Below are positions 7,033-15,504 of a stretch of 64,000 bases of DNA, in pieces (position 1 is the stretch's first letter; the number at the start of each line of letters is the position of its first letter). Made by a program: the position numbers and the translations under genes. The notes below the pieces were generated by a model. It worked only from the letters and a program-made list of their open reading frames with translations. It ran no database searches and had not been told where the DNA came from. Source of the stretch: Pseudomonas peradeniyensis (GTDB lineage: Bacteria > Pseudomonadota > Gammaproteobacteria > Pseudomonadales > Pseudomonadaceae); the NCBI RefSeq assembly GCF_014268935.2, contig NZ_JABWRJ020000004.1, positions 496,001 to 560,000 on the forward strand. The letters are read 5' to 3'.

Positions 7033-7407
7033 CTACCCCTCAAGCGGCATCCACATGACACATCCCCCTGCCGCTTGGGCGATCAACCAGTCATGTTCAC
7101 GCTTGCCGAAGGGCCTGGGCATACCAATAGACTCTCGATAGGCATACTGATGGGTGACCTTCAGTTCCAGCGCAGTAGGTGTTGCCTCTCCCAGCTTACC
7201 TTTGCTCAGTCCCTCCAAAGCGCCCGTTAATGCGAGATGTTGTTTAACTCCATCATCACTGTCTTCCAAAATGGATACAGCAATAAACGCAGCATTCGCA
7301 CAACGATCCACTTTCAGTACCTGCGGCTTTGCACTGTCCATTTCAAAATTCGAACCTTGGGCTACGGCTGACAAACACAGTGCCGCACACATGAACAAAC
7401 TACGCAT
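7033..7407 (-). CDS. Secreted hypothetical protein (124 aa)
   Basis: The start at 7407 gives MRSLFMCAALCLSAVAQGS, a typical signal peptide with cleavage expected near residue 18, so the protein is probably periplasmic. The mature part has Cys residues near positions 36 and 115 that could form a disulfide. It lies 70 bp beyond the Rz gene at the end of the late operon. I recognise no family; a lysis or lysogenic-conversion role is possible. Confidence 0.55.
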   Translation of the reverse strand: MRSLFMCAALCLSAVAQGSNFEMDSAKPQVLKVDRCANAAFIAVSILEDSDDGVKQHLALTGALEGLSKGKLGEATPTALELKVTHQYAYRESIGMPRPFGKREHDWLIAQAAGGCVMWMPLEG

Positions 7408-7477
7408 CGACGACGTCCTTTCGACCTGAACAGAGCAAAATACTCACACCTTCATCCCCGCCTCGAACGGCCGAAGC

Positions 7478-7984
7478 CTATCCTGGCGGCTTAACCAAGG
7501 CATTATAGGATTTCTCACAGGCAAGCCCAGCTATTCTGGCGCGGTCAAACGCTGCCGCCAGCTCTCCCGCTCGAGCATCAGCCCGTGCGAGCAAGTCGGA
7601 GAGCACCATTGCGGCGCGTCGGGCTGCCTCGCTTCGAGCGGCAACTGCGGGATCCGGGCCGGAGCAACCGACGGAGGCAGCGAGCTTGCCGGCTTCGTCA
7701 CGCAGCCGCTGACCAGCAGCATGGGCACCAGCAGCAGCGCCTTCAGCGATCGTTCGTTGTTCCTGAGCATGCGCACTCACCTCCTCTTGCGCTTCGACGC
7801 GCTGTTGCTCCTTTGCCCGCTCCCCTCGCTCACCCAGCATCTCAGCCAGTCGGTCGCCACTGTCCCGCTGTGCTGATGCTGTGGCGGCCTGGGCGCGCTC
7901 AACTGACCGCCCATGCTGGTAGACGAACCAGTACGAACCGACCACAGCCAGCAGCGCAATCACGCGCACGTTCCAAGTGTTCAT
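7478..7984 (-). CDS. Rz: Rz-like inner-membrane spanin (DUF2514), 168 aa
   Basis: One N-terminal membrane segment (about residues 7-22, VIALLAVVGSYWFVYQHG) is followed by a long Ala/Glu/Arg-rich coiled coil facing the periplasm, the layout of i-spanins. DUF2514 proteins are the Pseudomonas Rz counterparts. Together with the nested Rz1 it would bridge both membranes and fuse them at lysis. Its start overlaps the endolysin stop (7981). The homologue at 44493-44999 in element C has the same length and nearly the same sequence. Confidence 0.85.
   Translation of the reverse strand: MNTWNVRVIALLAVVGSYWFVYQHGRSVERAQAATASAQRDSGDRLAEMLGERGERAKEQQRVEAQEEVSAHAQEQRTIAEGAAAGAHAAGQRLRDEAGKLAASVGCSGPDPAVAARSEAARRAAMVLSDLLARADARAGELAAAFDRARIAGLACEKSYNALVKPPG
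7531..7776 (-). CDS. Rz1: Rz1-like outer-membrane spanin lipoprotein, nested in Rz
   Basis: In another frame inside Rz, ATG at 7776 encodes an 81-residue lipoprotein. A signal sequence ends in a LVSGC lipobox (Cys near residue 25), followed by a Pro-rich region (SSLPPSVAPARIPQLP). Rz1 proteins are short, Pro-rich outer-membrane lipoproteins usually nested in Rz, exactly as here. The element C counterpart is at 44546-44785 with LLASGC. Confidence 0.85.
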   Translation of the reverse strand: MRMLRNNERSLKALLLVPMLLVSGCVTKPASSLPPSVAPARIPQLPLEARQPDAPQWCSPTCSHGLMLERESWRQRLTAPE

Positions 7985-8403
7985 CCCAGCGCCCTTCGCA
8001 AGCCCTCAGCGAACACCGCCGCCGGATACTCGTAGTTCGCGTTCTCGTGCTTGATGATCGCGTGCACCAGGCCGCCCAGGATCAGCAGGTTCTTGATGTC
8101 CTTGATCGGATCGCTCGGGGCAAGGCCACAGCGCTGCGCCACGGTGCGAATGTAGGCATCGGTGTCGTTCTCTACCTCCGGTGCCCAGCGTTTGATGATC
8201 GCCGCAACAGTGCGCAGGCCATGCTTGTTGTAGTAGGTCTGCAAAAGCTTGCCGAGCGCACGAATCCCATTCTCCGGAGTGTCGAAGGTACAGAATCGGC
8301 CGCCGGGCTCTTTACCGATCTGGCCAACCCAGTTGTTGGCGGGATTGAAATCGATGTTTCCCGGGTTGCGATTGCGCACGCCGCGAGGAAGTAATTGAGT
8401 CAT
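7981..8403 (-). CDS. Endolysin of the NPGN/P5-muramidase type (140 aa)
   Basis: ATG at 8403 follows CTGGAGAAAACC. The protein opens MTQLLPRGVRNRNPGNIDF and then has NGIRALGKLLQTYYNKHG, IIKRWAPEVENDTDAYI and VAQRCG. These features are typical of a family of phage peptidoglycan-cleaving proteins sometimes labelled structural protein P5. No signal peptide is visible, so it needs the holin (27984-28307) to reach the wall. It is unrelated to the GH24 lysozyme that holds the same place in element C. An upstream in-frame Met at 8448 lies in the terminator and is rejected. Confidence 0.75.
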   Translation of the reverse strand: MTQLLPRGVRNRNPGNIDFNPANNWVGQIGKEPGGRFCTFDTPENGIRALGKLLQTYYNKHGLRTVAAIIKRWAPEVENDTDAYIRTVAQRCGLAPSDPIKDIKNLLILGGLVHAIIKHENANYEYPAAVFAEGLRRALG

Positions 8404-8420
8404 GGTTTTCTCCAGGCAAG

Positions 8421-8445
8421 AAAAAGCCCCGTCAGTGCGGGGCTT
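8421..8445 (-). terminator. Intrinsic terminator before the endolysin gene
   Basis: The stem AAGCCCCG / CGGGGCTT ends in a T-run on the minus strand that leads directly into the endolysin ribosome binding site. Confidence 0.75.
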
Positions 8446-8828
8446 CATTGGGTTTGTTCGGCGATCCAGGGCGGCGCGACAGGCCGGTGCTTGATCTCCG
8501 GGAACTGCTCCGACTGGGGCCAGTCACGCAGGGACTGTAGGTAGGCCAGCAGCTCGGCGAAGCGCTCGCCGGTAAGCGTGGTGCTGCGCTGCAGATCCTG
8601 TTCGTCACGATGGCGTTCGCGTAACCACAGCACGTCGCTCACTGCAGAATCGCGCCATACCCGCTCGGTAGCTTCGATCTGCTCTCGTGTCCTCGGCGGG
8701 TTCAAATAGGCCTGCAACTCGGCGTCAGTCATCAGCACCAGGTCCTTGACCTTGAATGCGTCCTCAGAACCGTCCGCCGCGTAGGCATAGACCTGGTTCG
8801 TTCCCTTCTGTCGATAGTGCTTGTTCAT
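8445..8828 (-). CDS. Tail fibre assembly-type protein (127 aa)
   Basis: The gene follows the tail fibre gene with a 4-bp ATGA overlap. The protein starts MNKHYRQKGTNQVYAYAADG, has an MTDAELQAYLNPPRT segment and ends in a Trp/Pro-rich stretch (RPVAPPWIAEQTQ). These features fit phage fibre assembly chaperones, which help fold and attach the fibre encoded just upstream. The assignment rests on position and overall pattern more than on a firm motif. Confidence 0.6.
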   Translation of the reverse strand: MNKHYRQKGTNQVYAYAADGSEDAFKVKDLVLMTDAELQAYLNPPRTREQIEATERVWRDSAVSDVLWLRERHRDEQDLQRSTTLTGERFAELLAYLQSLRDWPQSEQFPEIKHRPVAPPWIAEQTQ

Positions 8829-10513
8829 CGGTATTCACTCCATTTCATAATCAGGTCATTGCCGTCTTCACGGAACATCCCGGCAGTTCCACCTGGCGGC
8901 ACCGGACCTTCAAGCGTCGTCTCACTCCCCCCTGTCATGAACGCTTTGGCCCAAGGACTTCCATTGATGTGGAGACTGGCAGACAGGTTCCCACCACCTG
9001 GGTCGCGAACGTGGACGGAGACCCAGATCGTCTTGTTCGTGGTGTTGGGATAATTGACCCCCCAATTTCGGTTGGCAGTCATGTCCTGCGGCGACTGATT
9101 CATGCCAAACGCAACATCCGCGAACCGTCGCGGCGAAACGTAGGTGTTGTACGAGCTCTTGTTCACCATGTCGGTGAGTGTGGCCTCCAGCTGGTAGCTG
9201 AACGCATCGAACCAGCCACTCCACGCAGAGCCATCCCAGACCCGCCAGGCCTTACGTCCGTTGTTCGCCCCGATGCCGTTCAGGGTCTGCTCGCAATAGG
9301 CATCTCCCCCGCTGACATCGATAACGTGGCGACCTTGCGCCCAGCCTTGCGGCAGACCTGCAAGGCCCGAGGCCGGGGTGATGAACTTGCCGCCGGTTTT
9401 GTACTTGTTTAAGTCCGTTTCGGTCGAGGTCGCTTGCCCGCCGATGCCATATGCCATCAGCGCAGCCGAGGACAGCAGCGGCGAGCCGTTCCACTTGAGG
9501 GCGCCGGTATAGTCCATGCTGAGCTTGCCCGAGGCCTTGCCCTGCCAGCTGAAGCCGATCGCAGGCGCATAGTCATCACGCACTTCCACGGGGTTGGATG
9601 CGCCAATTTCCCCCGCCTCGCGGATCAACGTCGCGCCGGCCGAGTAATCAGAGCCGTTAACCGGCGAGGCCAGCACGGGCTGTTGGCGGCTGACAGCCCC
9701 CACGACTAATCTGCTTACGACTTCGTTCTGCACAAACTCTGTCGTGGCCAGCTGGGTGGTTTTGGTGCCCTTCGTTGCCGTAACTGCCGTTGGCACGCCG
9801 GTAAAGGCAGGACTGGCAAGCGGGGCTTTCTGGGCCAGCGCCGTGTCCACCTGCTGTCTGTTGTAGGCATCAGTGATACCGTAATCGCCCAGCGTCGTAG
9901 GGTTGCTACCGACGGTGACCCTGCCTAGTGCATCGACCGTAACCTGCCGGTAGCTGCCAGCGACCACGCCCGTATTGCCGAACAGCTGGGCGAAGGTCAG
10001 CGCCGTGGTACCGACCTGCGGCGGTGCGGTGTTGCTCAGCTGCCACATCGACCCTGCGTAAGCCGTACCGGCCTGCACGATGATCAGGTGGCCCGGCGTG
10101 CATTCTGCGCTGTCGTTGGCATCGAGCGCCCGCACCCAGGCCCCGGCGGCGGCGTTGTAGATCCAATTTTGCGAGGCGTTGGCCTGGTCCTTCACCAGCA
10201 CCCGGTCACCGGCCGCCAGGGCCACGCCGTCAATGGTCTGCAGGCCAGACAAAGCAATGGGGCCGGTGGTAGCCACCCGCACAGCGCGCTTGACGTCACT
10301 GGCGGCGAGCCCCTGAATGGCCTGCAGCAGTTGGGCGTTGTCGTCCTCGCTCGGTGTGAGGCCGGCAGCCTTGATCACGGCCAACAGCTCGTCGGTGACG
10401 GCATTGCCCCAGGCCGAGGGGATCAGCGAGCCCGGCAGGCCCGTGCTGACGTTCTCGTCCACGAACTTGCCGCCAACAAGGCCGACATTGGGAATGCGTT
10501 TCGGGTAGTCCAT
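8825..10513 (-). CDS. Tail fibre protein (562 aa)
   Basis: The N-terminus (MDYPKRIPNVGLVGGKFVDE) and the following LPGSLIPSAWGNAVTDELL region are typical of fibre proteins attached to Mu-type baseplates. The middle repeats Gly/Thr-rich strands (ATTGPIALSGLQTIDGVALA). The C-terminal third (WGVNYPNTTNKTIWVSVHV...) probably forms the host-binding tip. It lies between the YmfQ-like baseplate gene and the assembly protein. Receptor specificity cannot be read from the sequence. Confidence 0.8.
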   Translation of the reverse strand: MDYPKRIPNVGLVGGKFVDENVSTGLPGSLIPSAWGNAVTDELLAVIKAAGLTPSEDDNAQLLQAIQGLAASDVKRAVRVATTGPIALSGLQTIDGVALAAGDRVLVKDQANASQNWIYNAAAGAWVRALDANDSAECTPGHLIIVQAGTAYAGSMWQLSNTAPPQVGTTALTFAQLFGNTGVVAGSYRQVTVDALGRVTVGSNPTTLGDYGITDAYNRQQVDTALAQKAPLASPAFTGVPTAVTATKGTKTTQLATTEFVQNEVVSRLVVGAVSRQQPVLASPVNGSDYSAGATLIREAGEIGASNPVEVRDDYAPAIGFSWQGKASGKLSMDYTGALKWNGSPLLSSAALMAYGIGGQATSTETDLNKYKTGGKFITPASGLAGLPQGWAQGRHVIDVSGGDAYCEQTLNGIGANNGRKAWRVWDGSAWSGWFDAFSYQLEATLTDMVNKSSYNTYVSPRRFADVAFGMNQSPQDMTANRNWGVNYPNTTNKTIWVSVHVRDPGGGNLSASLHINGSPWAKAFMTGGSETTLEGPVPPGGTAGMFREDGNDLIMKWSEYR

Positions 10514-10519
10514 ATCGCG

Positions 10520-11110
10520 TTATCCGTAGGTAATGGTTTCAAGGGTGTGCGCCGGGGCGGCGCGGCTGACCAGGCACTCCAGCGCGCCGTTGGCGGCGCC
10601 GCCGAAGGTCTGCCCCCAATGGCTGAAGCCGAAGCGGCTGCCCTGGGCCAGGCGCGGCCCCGTCTCCAGGGTCCACATGAATTGCGCGCCCCAGGTACCG
10701 AAGCGGGCCGAGCCGTACCGCGACCGGCCGAAGCGCGGCGCCCGGTGCTCGACCACGCGGGCATTGCGGTAGCCCAGCGAAAAGGCCAGTTCAACGAAGT
10801 AGGCCGGCGTCTGCCCGCCCACCTCCAGCAGCCGGCGGCGCACGGCCAGTTGCCGATCGGCAAACGCCGGCGAATCGCCCATGCAGGGGTCGGGTAGTTG
10901 CATGACCCGCTCCCAATCGGGGACCAGCTCGCGCACGGTGGCGGGTTCGCTCTCGGCCAGCAGGTCAGCGGCGCGGCGATCCTCGGTGGCCAGCTCATGA
11001 GCCGCCGCCTGCAGCACCTGGTCAACGCCTGGGTTGAACTCGCGATCCCATGCCGGCCCCGGCGGCAGCAGCGCGCACAACTGCGCGTAGTAGTCCTGCA
11101 CCGTCCTCAC
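10520..11110 (-). CDS. Mu gp48-type (YmfQ/DUF2313) baseplate protein (196 aa)
   Basis: GTG at 11110 overlaps the stop of the baseplate J gene (GTGA). The protein reads YYAQLCALLPPGPAWDRE, a hallmark of the YmfQ/DUF2313 family, and ends SRAAPAHTLETITYG. In Mu this protein completes the baseplate wedge and precedes the fibre gene, the same order as here. Confidence 0.85.
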   Translation of the reverse strand: MRTVQDYYAQLCALLPPGPAWDREFNPGVDQVLQAAAHELATEDRRAADLLAESEPATVRELVPDWERVMQLPDPCMGDSPAFADRQLAVRRRLLEVGGQTPAYFVELAFSLGYRNARVVEHRAPRFGRSRYGSARFGTWGAQFMWTLETGPRLAQGSRFGFSHWGQTFGGAANGALECLVSRAAPAHTLETITYG

Positions 11111-12147
11111 GACCACAGCACACCCCCATAGGTCAGCAGCTCATTAGGGGCCGCCTGCACGTCGCCGGCGGGGCTGATGACGGAGTGATCACGTTCACCC
11201 GTGGCGCCACTGATGGCCTCGGCAATGTGGGTGGCCAGCAACGTGGCGCCCAGCTCCGATTCACGGTTGTGCAGGTCCACCAGGGCGGCTTCCACAGCGC
11301 GGCGGACCGCGCTGCTGTCCGGGGTGACTGTCAGCTGGTACTGCACCGGCTTCTCTGCCGGGGGCAGCACGTACACCTCGGCTGTCACCGGGCGCTCTTG
11401 CTCGATGTAGGCCGCAACGGTCGCCAGGGCCTCAGCGTTGGGGATGATGTCGATATCGCCATCGCGCACGAAGAACAATCCCACCGTTCCCGGCCCCACC
11501 CAGCGCCGCACAACCCAAGCCCGGGTCACCCCGGCGACCTCCAGCGCCCAGGTCTCGTAATCGCTCTTGCTGCCGCCGTGGGCAATGACCCGGTACGAGC
11601 GGATCACCCGAGCGCGCAGCGCCTCGATACTCTCCTGCTCGGTGCCGCCGGTCAGGCCCGGCGCTGCCACGGTGAACGTATCATTGACCCCCAGCACCGG
11701 CGACACTACGCGCAGCGGGGTGCCGGCGGGCGTGTTGCCCAGTTCGCCCGGTTCCAGGGCTTCGACCTGGGCGACGCCATCCGTGCTGCTCAGCTTGACC
11801 GAGGCCCGCACCCTGAACAGCACCTGATCATCGCGCTGCAGCAGCGTGCCGGCGTCGAGCAGCGCCGAGGCGGCGCCGGTGAAGCTGGCCGCCCCGCTGG
11901 CCTTCACGGCCTCCAGGCGCCCCCGCTTAAGCCGCGCCCGGGCCATGCGCAGTAGGGTTTCGTCGTCGGCCGTGTCCGGCAGGATCTGGTCGGCGATGTA
12001 GCGCTGATGGCCGTAGCGGCCGGACGAGGCCGCGCCCAGCACGCGGGCCAGCACCTCGGCGTCAGAACGGACCAGGGCGCTGCCGCCGGCCAAATCGGCC
12101 TGTGCCCTGGCCACCAGGGCGGGCAATGTTGGGATTTCAAACGGCAT
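11107..12147 (-). CDS. Baseplate J-like protein (Mu gp47), 346 aa
   Basis: The N-terminus MPFEIPTLPALVARAQADL and the later GSKSDYETWALEVAGVTRAWV segment are characteristic of the baseplate J family, which forms the wedges of contractile tails. It overlaps the gp46-type gene upstream by 11 bp and the gp48-type gene downstream. The length fits the family. Confidence 0.9.
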   Translation of the reverse strand: MPFEIPTLPALVARAQADLAGGSALVRSDAEVLARVLGAASSGRYGHQRYIADQILPDTADDETLLRMARARLKRGRLEAVKASGAASFTGAASALLDAGTLLQRDDQVLFRVRASVKLSSTDGVAQVEALEPGELGNTPAGTPLRVVSPVLGVNDTFTVAAPGLTGGTEQESIEALRARVIRSYRVIAHGGSKSDYETWALEVAGVTRAWVVRRWVGPGTVGLFFVRDGDIDIIPNAEALATVAAYIEQERPVTAEVYVLPPAEKPVQYQLTVTPDSSAVRRAVEAALVDLHNRESELGATLLATHIAEAISGATGERDHSVISPAGDVQAAPNELLTYGGVLWS

Positions 12148-12535
12148 TGATCACCTGCCACAGGTTGTCTAGTTGAACATCGATCACCGGGCCATCGCGC
12201 AGGCCGACTTGCACCTGCATGTCGAGGCGGTCGGCCTTGCGCGACGCCGTTACCGTAACGGCGCTCACCCGGTCGTCATCCACCGTCCACTGCAGCGCCT
12301 CGCGGGCGAACGCCTCGGCCGTGCGCACCGTGTCGTCGGTCAGCGTGCGCCGGCGTAGCTGCCACAGGCGTGACCCGATGCGGTCATTGGCCAGGGTCGG
12401 GAACGTGTCGCCCCACCAGCCGTAACGCTGGTCGTCGTCCAGCAGGTCGCCGTCGTCGGCGCGGCGCCAGGTCAACAGGCTGATCACCACGGCGCGCTGC
12501 CAGGCGCGTTCGGACTCGGCATCGAGCAGCGTCAT
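12137..12535 (-). CDS. GP46-family baseplate protein (132 aa)
   Basis: The segment RYGWWGDTFPTLANDRIGSR is the signature of the Mu gp46 family, small baseplate proteins of contractile-tail phages. The start ATG at 12535 overlaps the stop of the gp45-type gene by ATGA. The coding sequence contains one of the repeated CGTTAC-GTAACG palindromes (12245-12263). Confidence 0.9.
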   Translation of the reverse strand: MTLLDAESERAWQRAVVISLLTWRRADDGDLLDDDQRYGWWGDTFPTLANDRIGSRLWQLRRRTLTDDTVRTAEAFAREALQWTVDDDRVSAVTVTASRKADRLDMQVQVGLRDGPVIDVQLDNLWQVINAV

Positions 12536-13041
12536 GCCGTCACCACCGGCTTACCGCTCTGCTGGTTACCCTTCGCCACTCCCTCATGCGGGTGGTTGAC
12601 CTGGCTGACGCCGGCGGCGATCTGGTCGCCCTGCGACACGATCTGGCCCGTGGTGCGGATCACCGGTGTATCGAACTCCACGGCCGTATCGGCCTTGATC
12701 TTGAGCGTCAGCGTCTCGATCTCGATCACGCGGCCGCGCTTGAAGTGCAGGCGGTCGCCCTCGTCGGTGTAAATAGCCACCTCACCGCTCTTGAGCGCCT
12801 GCAGGCGAAAGCGCCGGTCGGCGACGCAGACGACCACCCCATGGGAGCGGTCGCCGCCCAGGAACGCCGCCAGGGCCTCGGCGCCGGGCAGCGGGTTGGA
12901 CGTAAAGCCGTAGGGCTCGAAGTGCTCCATGCCGTCTTTCACTTCGTCGGCGGTCAGGCGCATCTGCAGGCCCTGCAGCTTGCGGCCAGCATCGACCAGG
13001 GCGACCACGCCCCGGGCGAGAAAATTTCTCATGGGTTTCAT
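12532..13041 (-). CDS. Baseplate assembly/spike protein V (Mu gp45), 169 aa
   Basis: ATG at 13041 overlaps the stop of the preceding gene (ATGA). After an N-terminal OB-like part comes a beta-rich C-terminal half with repeated strands (IEIETLTLKIKADTAVEFDT, PVIRTTGQIVSQGD), the fold of the membrane-piercing Mu spike. Its place between gp44- and gp46-type genes fits. Confidence 0.85.
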   Translation of the reverse strand: MKPMRNFLARGVVALVDAGRKLQGLQMRLTADEVKDGMEHFEPYGFTSNPLPGAEALAAFLGGDRSHGVVVCVADRRFRLQALKSGEVAIYTDEGDRLHFKRGRVIEIETLTLKIKADTAVEFDTPVIRTTGQIVSQGDQIAAGVSQVNHPHEGVAKGNQQSGKPVVTA

Positions 13042-14150
13042 TGGCCAGGCTTCCAGTCGGCGGGGATCAGGTATTCGAAGTTGTCGGCCTTGCCGCCCTT
13101 CTTGAGCTTGCGCGACTTGTGCGGGTCTTTCGGCTCAGGGTCGAAGCCATCCGGCGGCCCTACCACGATGTTGGCCACGGTGCCGGCGTCATCGAGCACG
13201 TACTCGATTTCGCTGATGAGCATGTCGCGGTCGATGCCGATCAGCGGGTCGACCACGCGCACGATCATGTTCGGCACCCACAGGGCGCCGGTGGACTGCC
13301 GCCATCCCTGGATTTTGTAGCGTAGGGTCAGCGCCTTGCCCATGCGGCTGCCGCGCTCCCAGTTGGCCCGCGCCTGAGCCAGCTCCGGGGTCATCTGGCC
13401 ACTTTCGTGGATCAGCAGCACCCGCCGCCGGGTGGCGCGCGGATCGGTGACGCCGGCCTTCACTTCGCTAGCCGCCGCGCCGTAGTCAGTGTCGGTGCCT
13501 GAGCGCTGGCCAGTGACGCGGTACTCGGAAAACACCCCCGAGAAATCCAGCTCGGCGCTGCCGGTCAACAGGTTCTGCCCCAGTTCCAGGCGGTCGACGG
13601 CGCGGCCGGCGCTGCCCGGCTTGATGATCACCACCCGCCCCCGGGCGTCATCGGTCGATAGCAGCCGCGACAGCGTCAGCAGGCGGTCGATGGACTCGAA
13701 GGCGGTTTCGCCGGGCTCTATCTGGTGGTCGGCCAGCTTGGTGGTTTCCGCCACCTCACTCAGCACCCGCACCCCGTAGGGCTCAGCCAGCGCCTGCACG
13801 ATCTTCTGCACGCTCTGCCCGCGCCACTGGCCGGGCTTGTTCACCGCCGAGCAGTCCACCAGGTCGGCGGTCAGCGAGCGGCCGGCGACCGACCGTTCGA
13901 CGCTGCGGGCGTCGTAGCTGATCGGCGTGCCGAACACCCAACCCGTCAGCACCAGGTCGGCACCGATCCGCACTTCGCAGCGGTCACCCTGGCGCACCGG
14001 GATTTCCTGCACCTGGCCCGGCCAGCTCCATGTCACACCCAGGCGAAAATCCCGGGCCTGGCGTTCGATGCCGGCACTGATGCTGACTTTCTTCCAGCCG
14101 CGATAGTCCAGGCCGTTCACGCTCAACGTGACAGCATTTTGGTTGTCCAT
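13038..14150 (-). CDS. Baseplate hub/tail protein (Mu gp44 type), 370 aa
   Basis: It starts MDNQNAVTLSVNGLDYRGWK and has a FRLGVTWSW segment and a long beta-rich body, as in the Mu gpP/gp44 hub family that joins the tube to the spike. The region QGDRCEVRIGADLVLTGWVF is typical of the gp27-like fold. The gene lies between the DNA-circularisation-type and spike genes. Confidence 0.85.
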   Translation of the reverse strand: MDNQNAVTLSVNGLDYRGWKKVSISAGIERQARDFRLGVTWSWPGQVQEIPVRQGDRCEVRIGADLVLTGWVFGTPISYDARSVERSVAGRSLTADLVDCSAVNKPGQWRGQSVQKIVQALAEPYGVRVLSEVAETTKLADHQIEPGETAFESIDRLLTLSRLLSTDDARGRVVIIKPGSAGRAVDRLELGQNLLTGSAELDFSGVFSEYRVTGQRSGTDTDYGAAASEVKAGVTDPRATRRRVLLIHESGQMTPELAQARANWERGSRMGKALTLRYKIQGWRQSTGALWVPNMIVRVVDPLIGIDRDMLISEIEYVLDDAGTVANIVVGPPDGFDPEPKDPHKSRKLKKGGKADNFEYLIPADWKPGQ

Positions 14151-14154
14151 GGAT

Positions 14155-15504
14155 TCACTCTCGAGCGATGGTCAGCGCGCCGACAGGCAGAAAGCCCGGG
14201 TGCTGCACCTTGTTACGCGTAACGATTTCCTCGGCGCGGGTGGCGTCGCCATAGCGCTGGTACGCCAGCACCACCGCCGGCAGGCTTTCCCGCGTGGTGA
14301 CCTCGGCCAGCCGCACGCCGGCGCGGGCCACTTCGGTCAAGTGCGCCCGCACCTGGTTGCGCACCACCTCCAGCCGCTCGACATGCTCGACCGGCGACGC
14401 CAGCGCGGCCAGCCAAAGGGCGTCACTGATGGCGTCACGCAGCGCGACCACATCGGCTGTCACCGGCACCTCGGGGCGCTGGATCGGGGCCACCACCTGC
14501 TGCTCCAGGGTGGCGAAACCGGTCAACGGCTCGGGCGCCTGCACCACCGGCATGGCCACCGCCTCGCGCACAGCCAGAGCGATCAGTGCATCGCGCACCA
14601 GCTCGCGGGCAGCGGTGACCACGGCGGCGGTGTCGGTTCCTCCGGCCGGCGGCGGCGCGTTGGCCAACTGGCGGGCCTGCTCCACCTGGCCGGTGATGGC
14701 CCGGCCGGACTCGGCGAAGCTGGCAAACTCCGGCGTCGCCTCGGGCAGCGCCGCGACGGTGCGGGCAAACTCCGGGTCAGCCTCCAGGCTGGCCGACTCG
14801 CCGCCGCTGGACGGCCCCCAGCGATATCCCGACGACCGTGAACTGCCGCCGACACTGGCGAACTGGCCCCGGATCATCGCCGCGAAGTTGCCCGGGGCGT
14901 TAATCAGCATGTCGGCCAGCGCCTCCACCGAGCTGACCAGGCCCGTCAGTTGGCGAAGCTCCGAGGCAATGGCCATCTGCACCCCGGCCACACCGTTCTG
15001 CAGCGCGACCACGGCCAGGCGCGCCCGGTTGACCACCGCCATGGCGGCCTTGTACCGGGCAATCGCCGACTCAAGCAGGCTTTCCGATGAGTCCTCCAGC
15101 TGCCGCGCCGTGTTCGGCACGCCGGCAGGAAAGCCCTTCTCGCCGTCCTCCACAAACACCAGGTCAAAGCGGACCATGCCGCCTTCACGGCGCTCATGGC
15201 TGACGCTACAGACCGTCGCGGTGGCCGTCAGCCGGCCATACCAGGGGTGGACCAGCTCGCCCGCCCCGGGCTTGTCCAGGGCGTTGAGCAGGTTGTCACG
15301 TTGGAAATAGCAGTCCTCCCCGATTACGAAGGCGGCCAGCTTGATTTCCCGCGTGACGCGGCCCAGGTCTTCCACCAGCGGCTTGTCCCGCTGCGGATAC
15401 TCATGCGTCTGTGTGCGCCGTCCCGCCGGCATGCTGTCGTTGTCGACGTGGAACGGCACGCCCCGGAATGAGGCCGGGTGCAGCTGATCCCGCCAGGTAC
15501 TCAT
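14155..15504 (-). CDS. Mu gp43 / 'DNA circularisation' type tail protein (449 aa)
   Basis: MSTWRDQLHPASFRGVPFHV and the RRTQTHEYPQRDKP segment mark the Mu gpN (gp43) family. The family name is historical; in Mu it is a baseplate component. The start overlaps the tape measure stop by ATGA. Its coding sequence holds the palindrome GTTACGCGTAAC at 14212-14223. Confidence 0.9.
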   Translation of the reverse strand: MSTWRDQLHPASFRGVPFHVDNDSMPAGRRTQTHEYPQRDKPLVEDLGRVTREIKLAAFVIGEDCYFQRDNLLNALDKPGAGELVHPWYGRLTATATVCSVSHERREGGMVRFDLVFVEDGEKGFPAGVPNTARQLEDSSESLLESAIARYKAAMAVVNRARLAVVALQNGVAGVQMAIASELRQLTGLVSSVEALADMLINAPGNFAAMIRGQFASVGGSSRSSGYRWGPSSGGESASLEADPEFARTVAALPEATPEFASFAESGRAITGQVEQARQLANAPPPAGGTDTAAVVTAARELVRDALIALAVREAVAMPVVQAPEPLTGFATLEQQVVAPIQRPEVPVTADVVALRDAISDALWLAALASPVEHVERLEVVRNQVRAHLTEVARAGVRLAEVTTRESLPAVVLAYQRYGDATRAEEIVTRNKVQHPGFLPVGALTIARE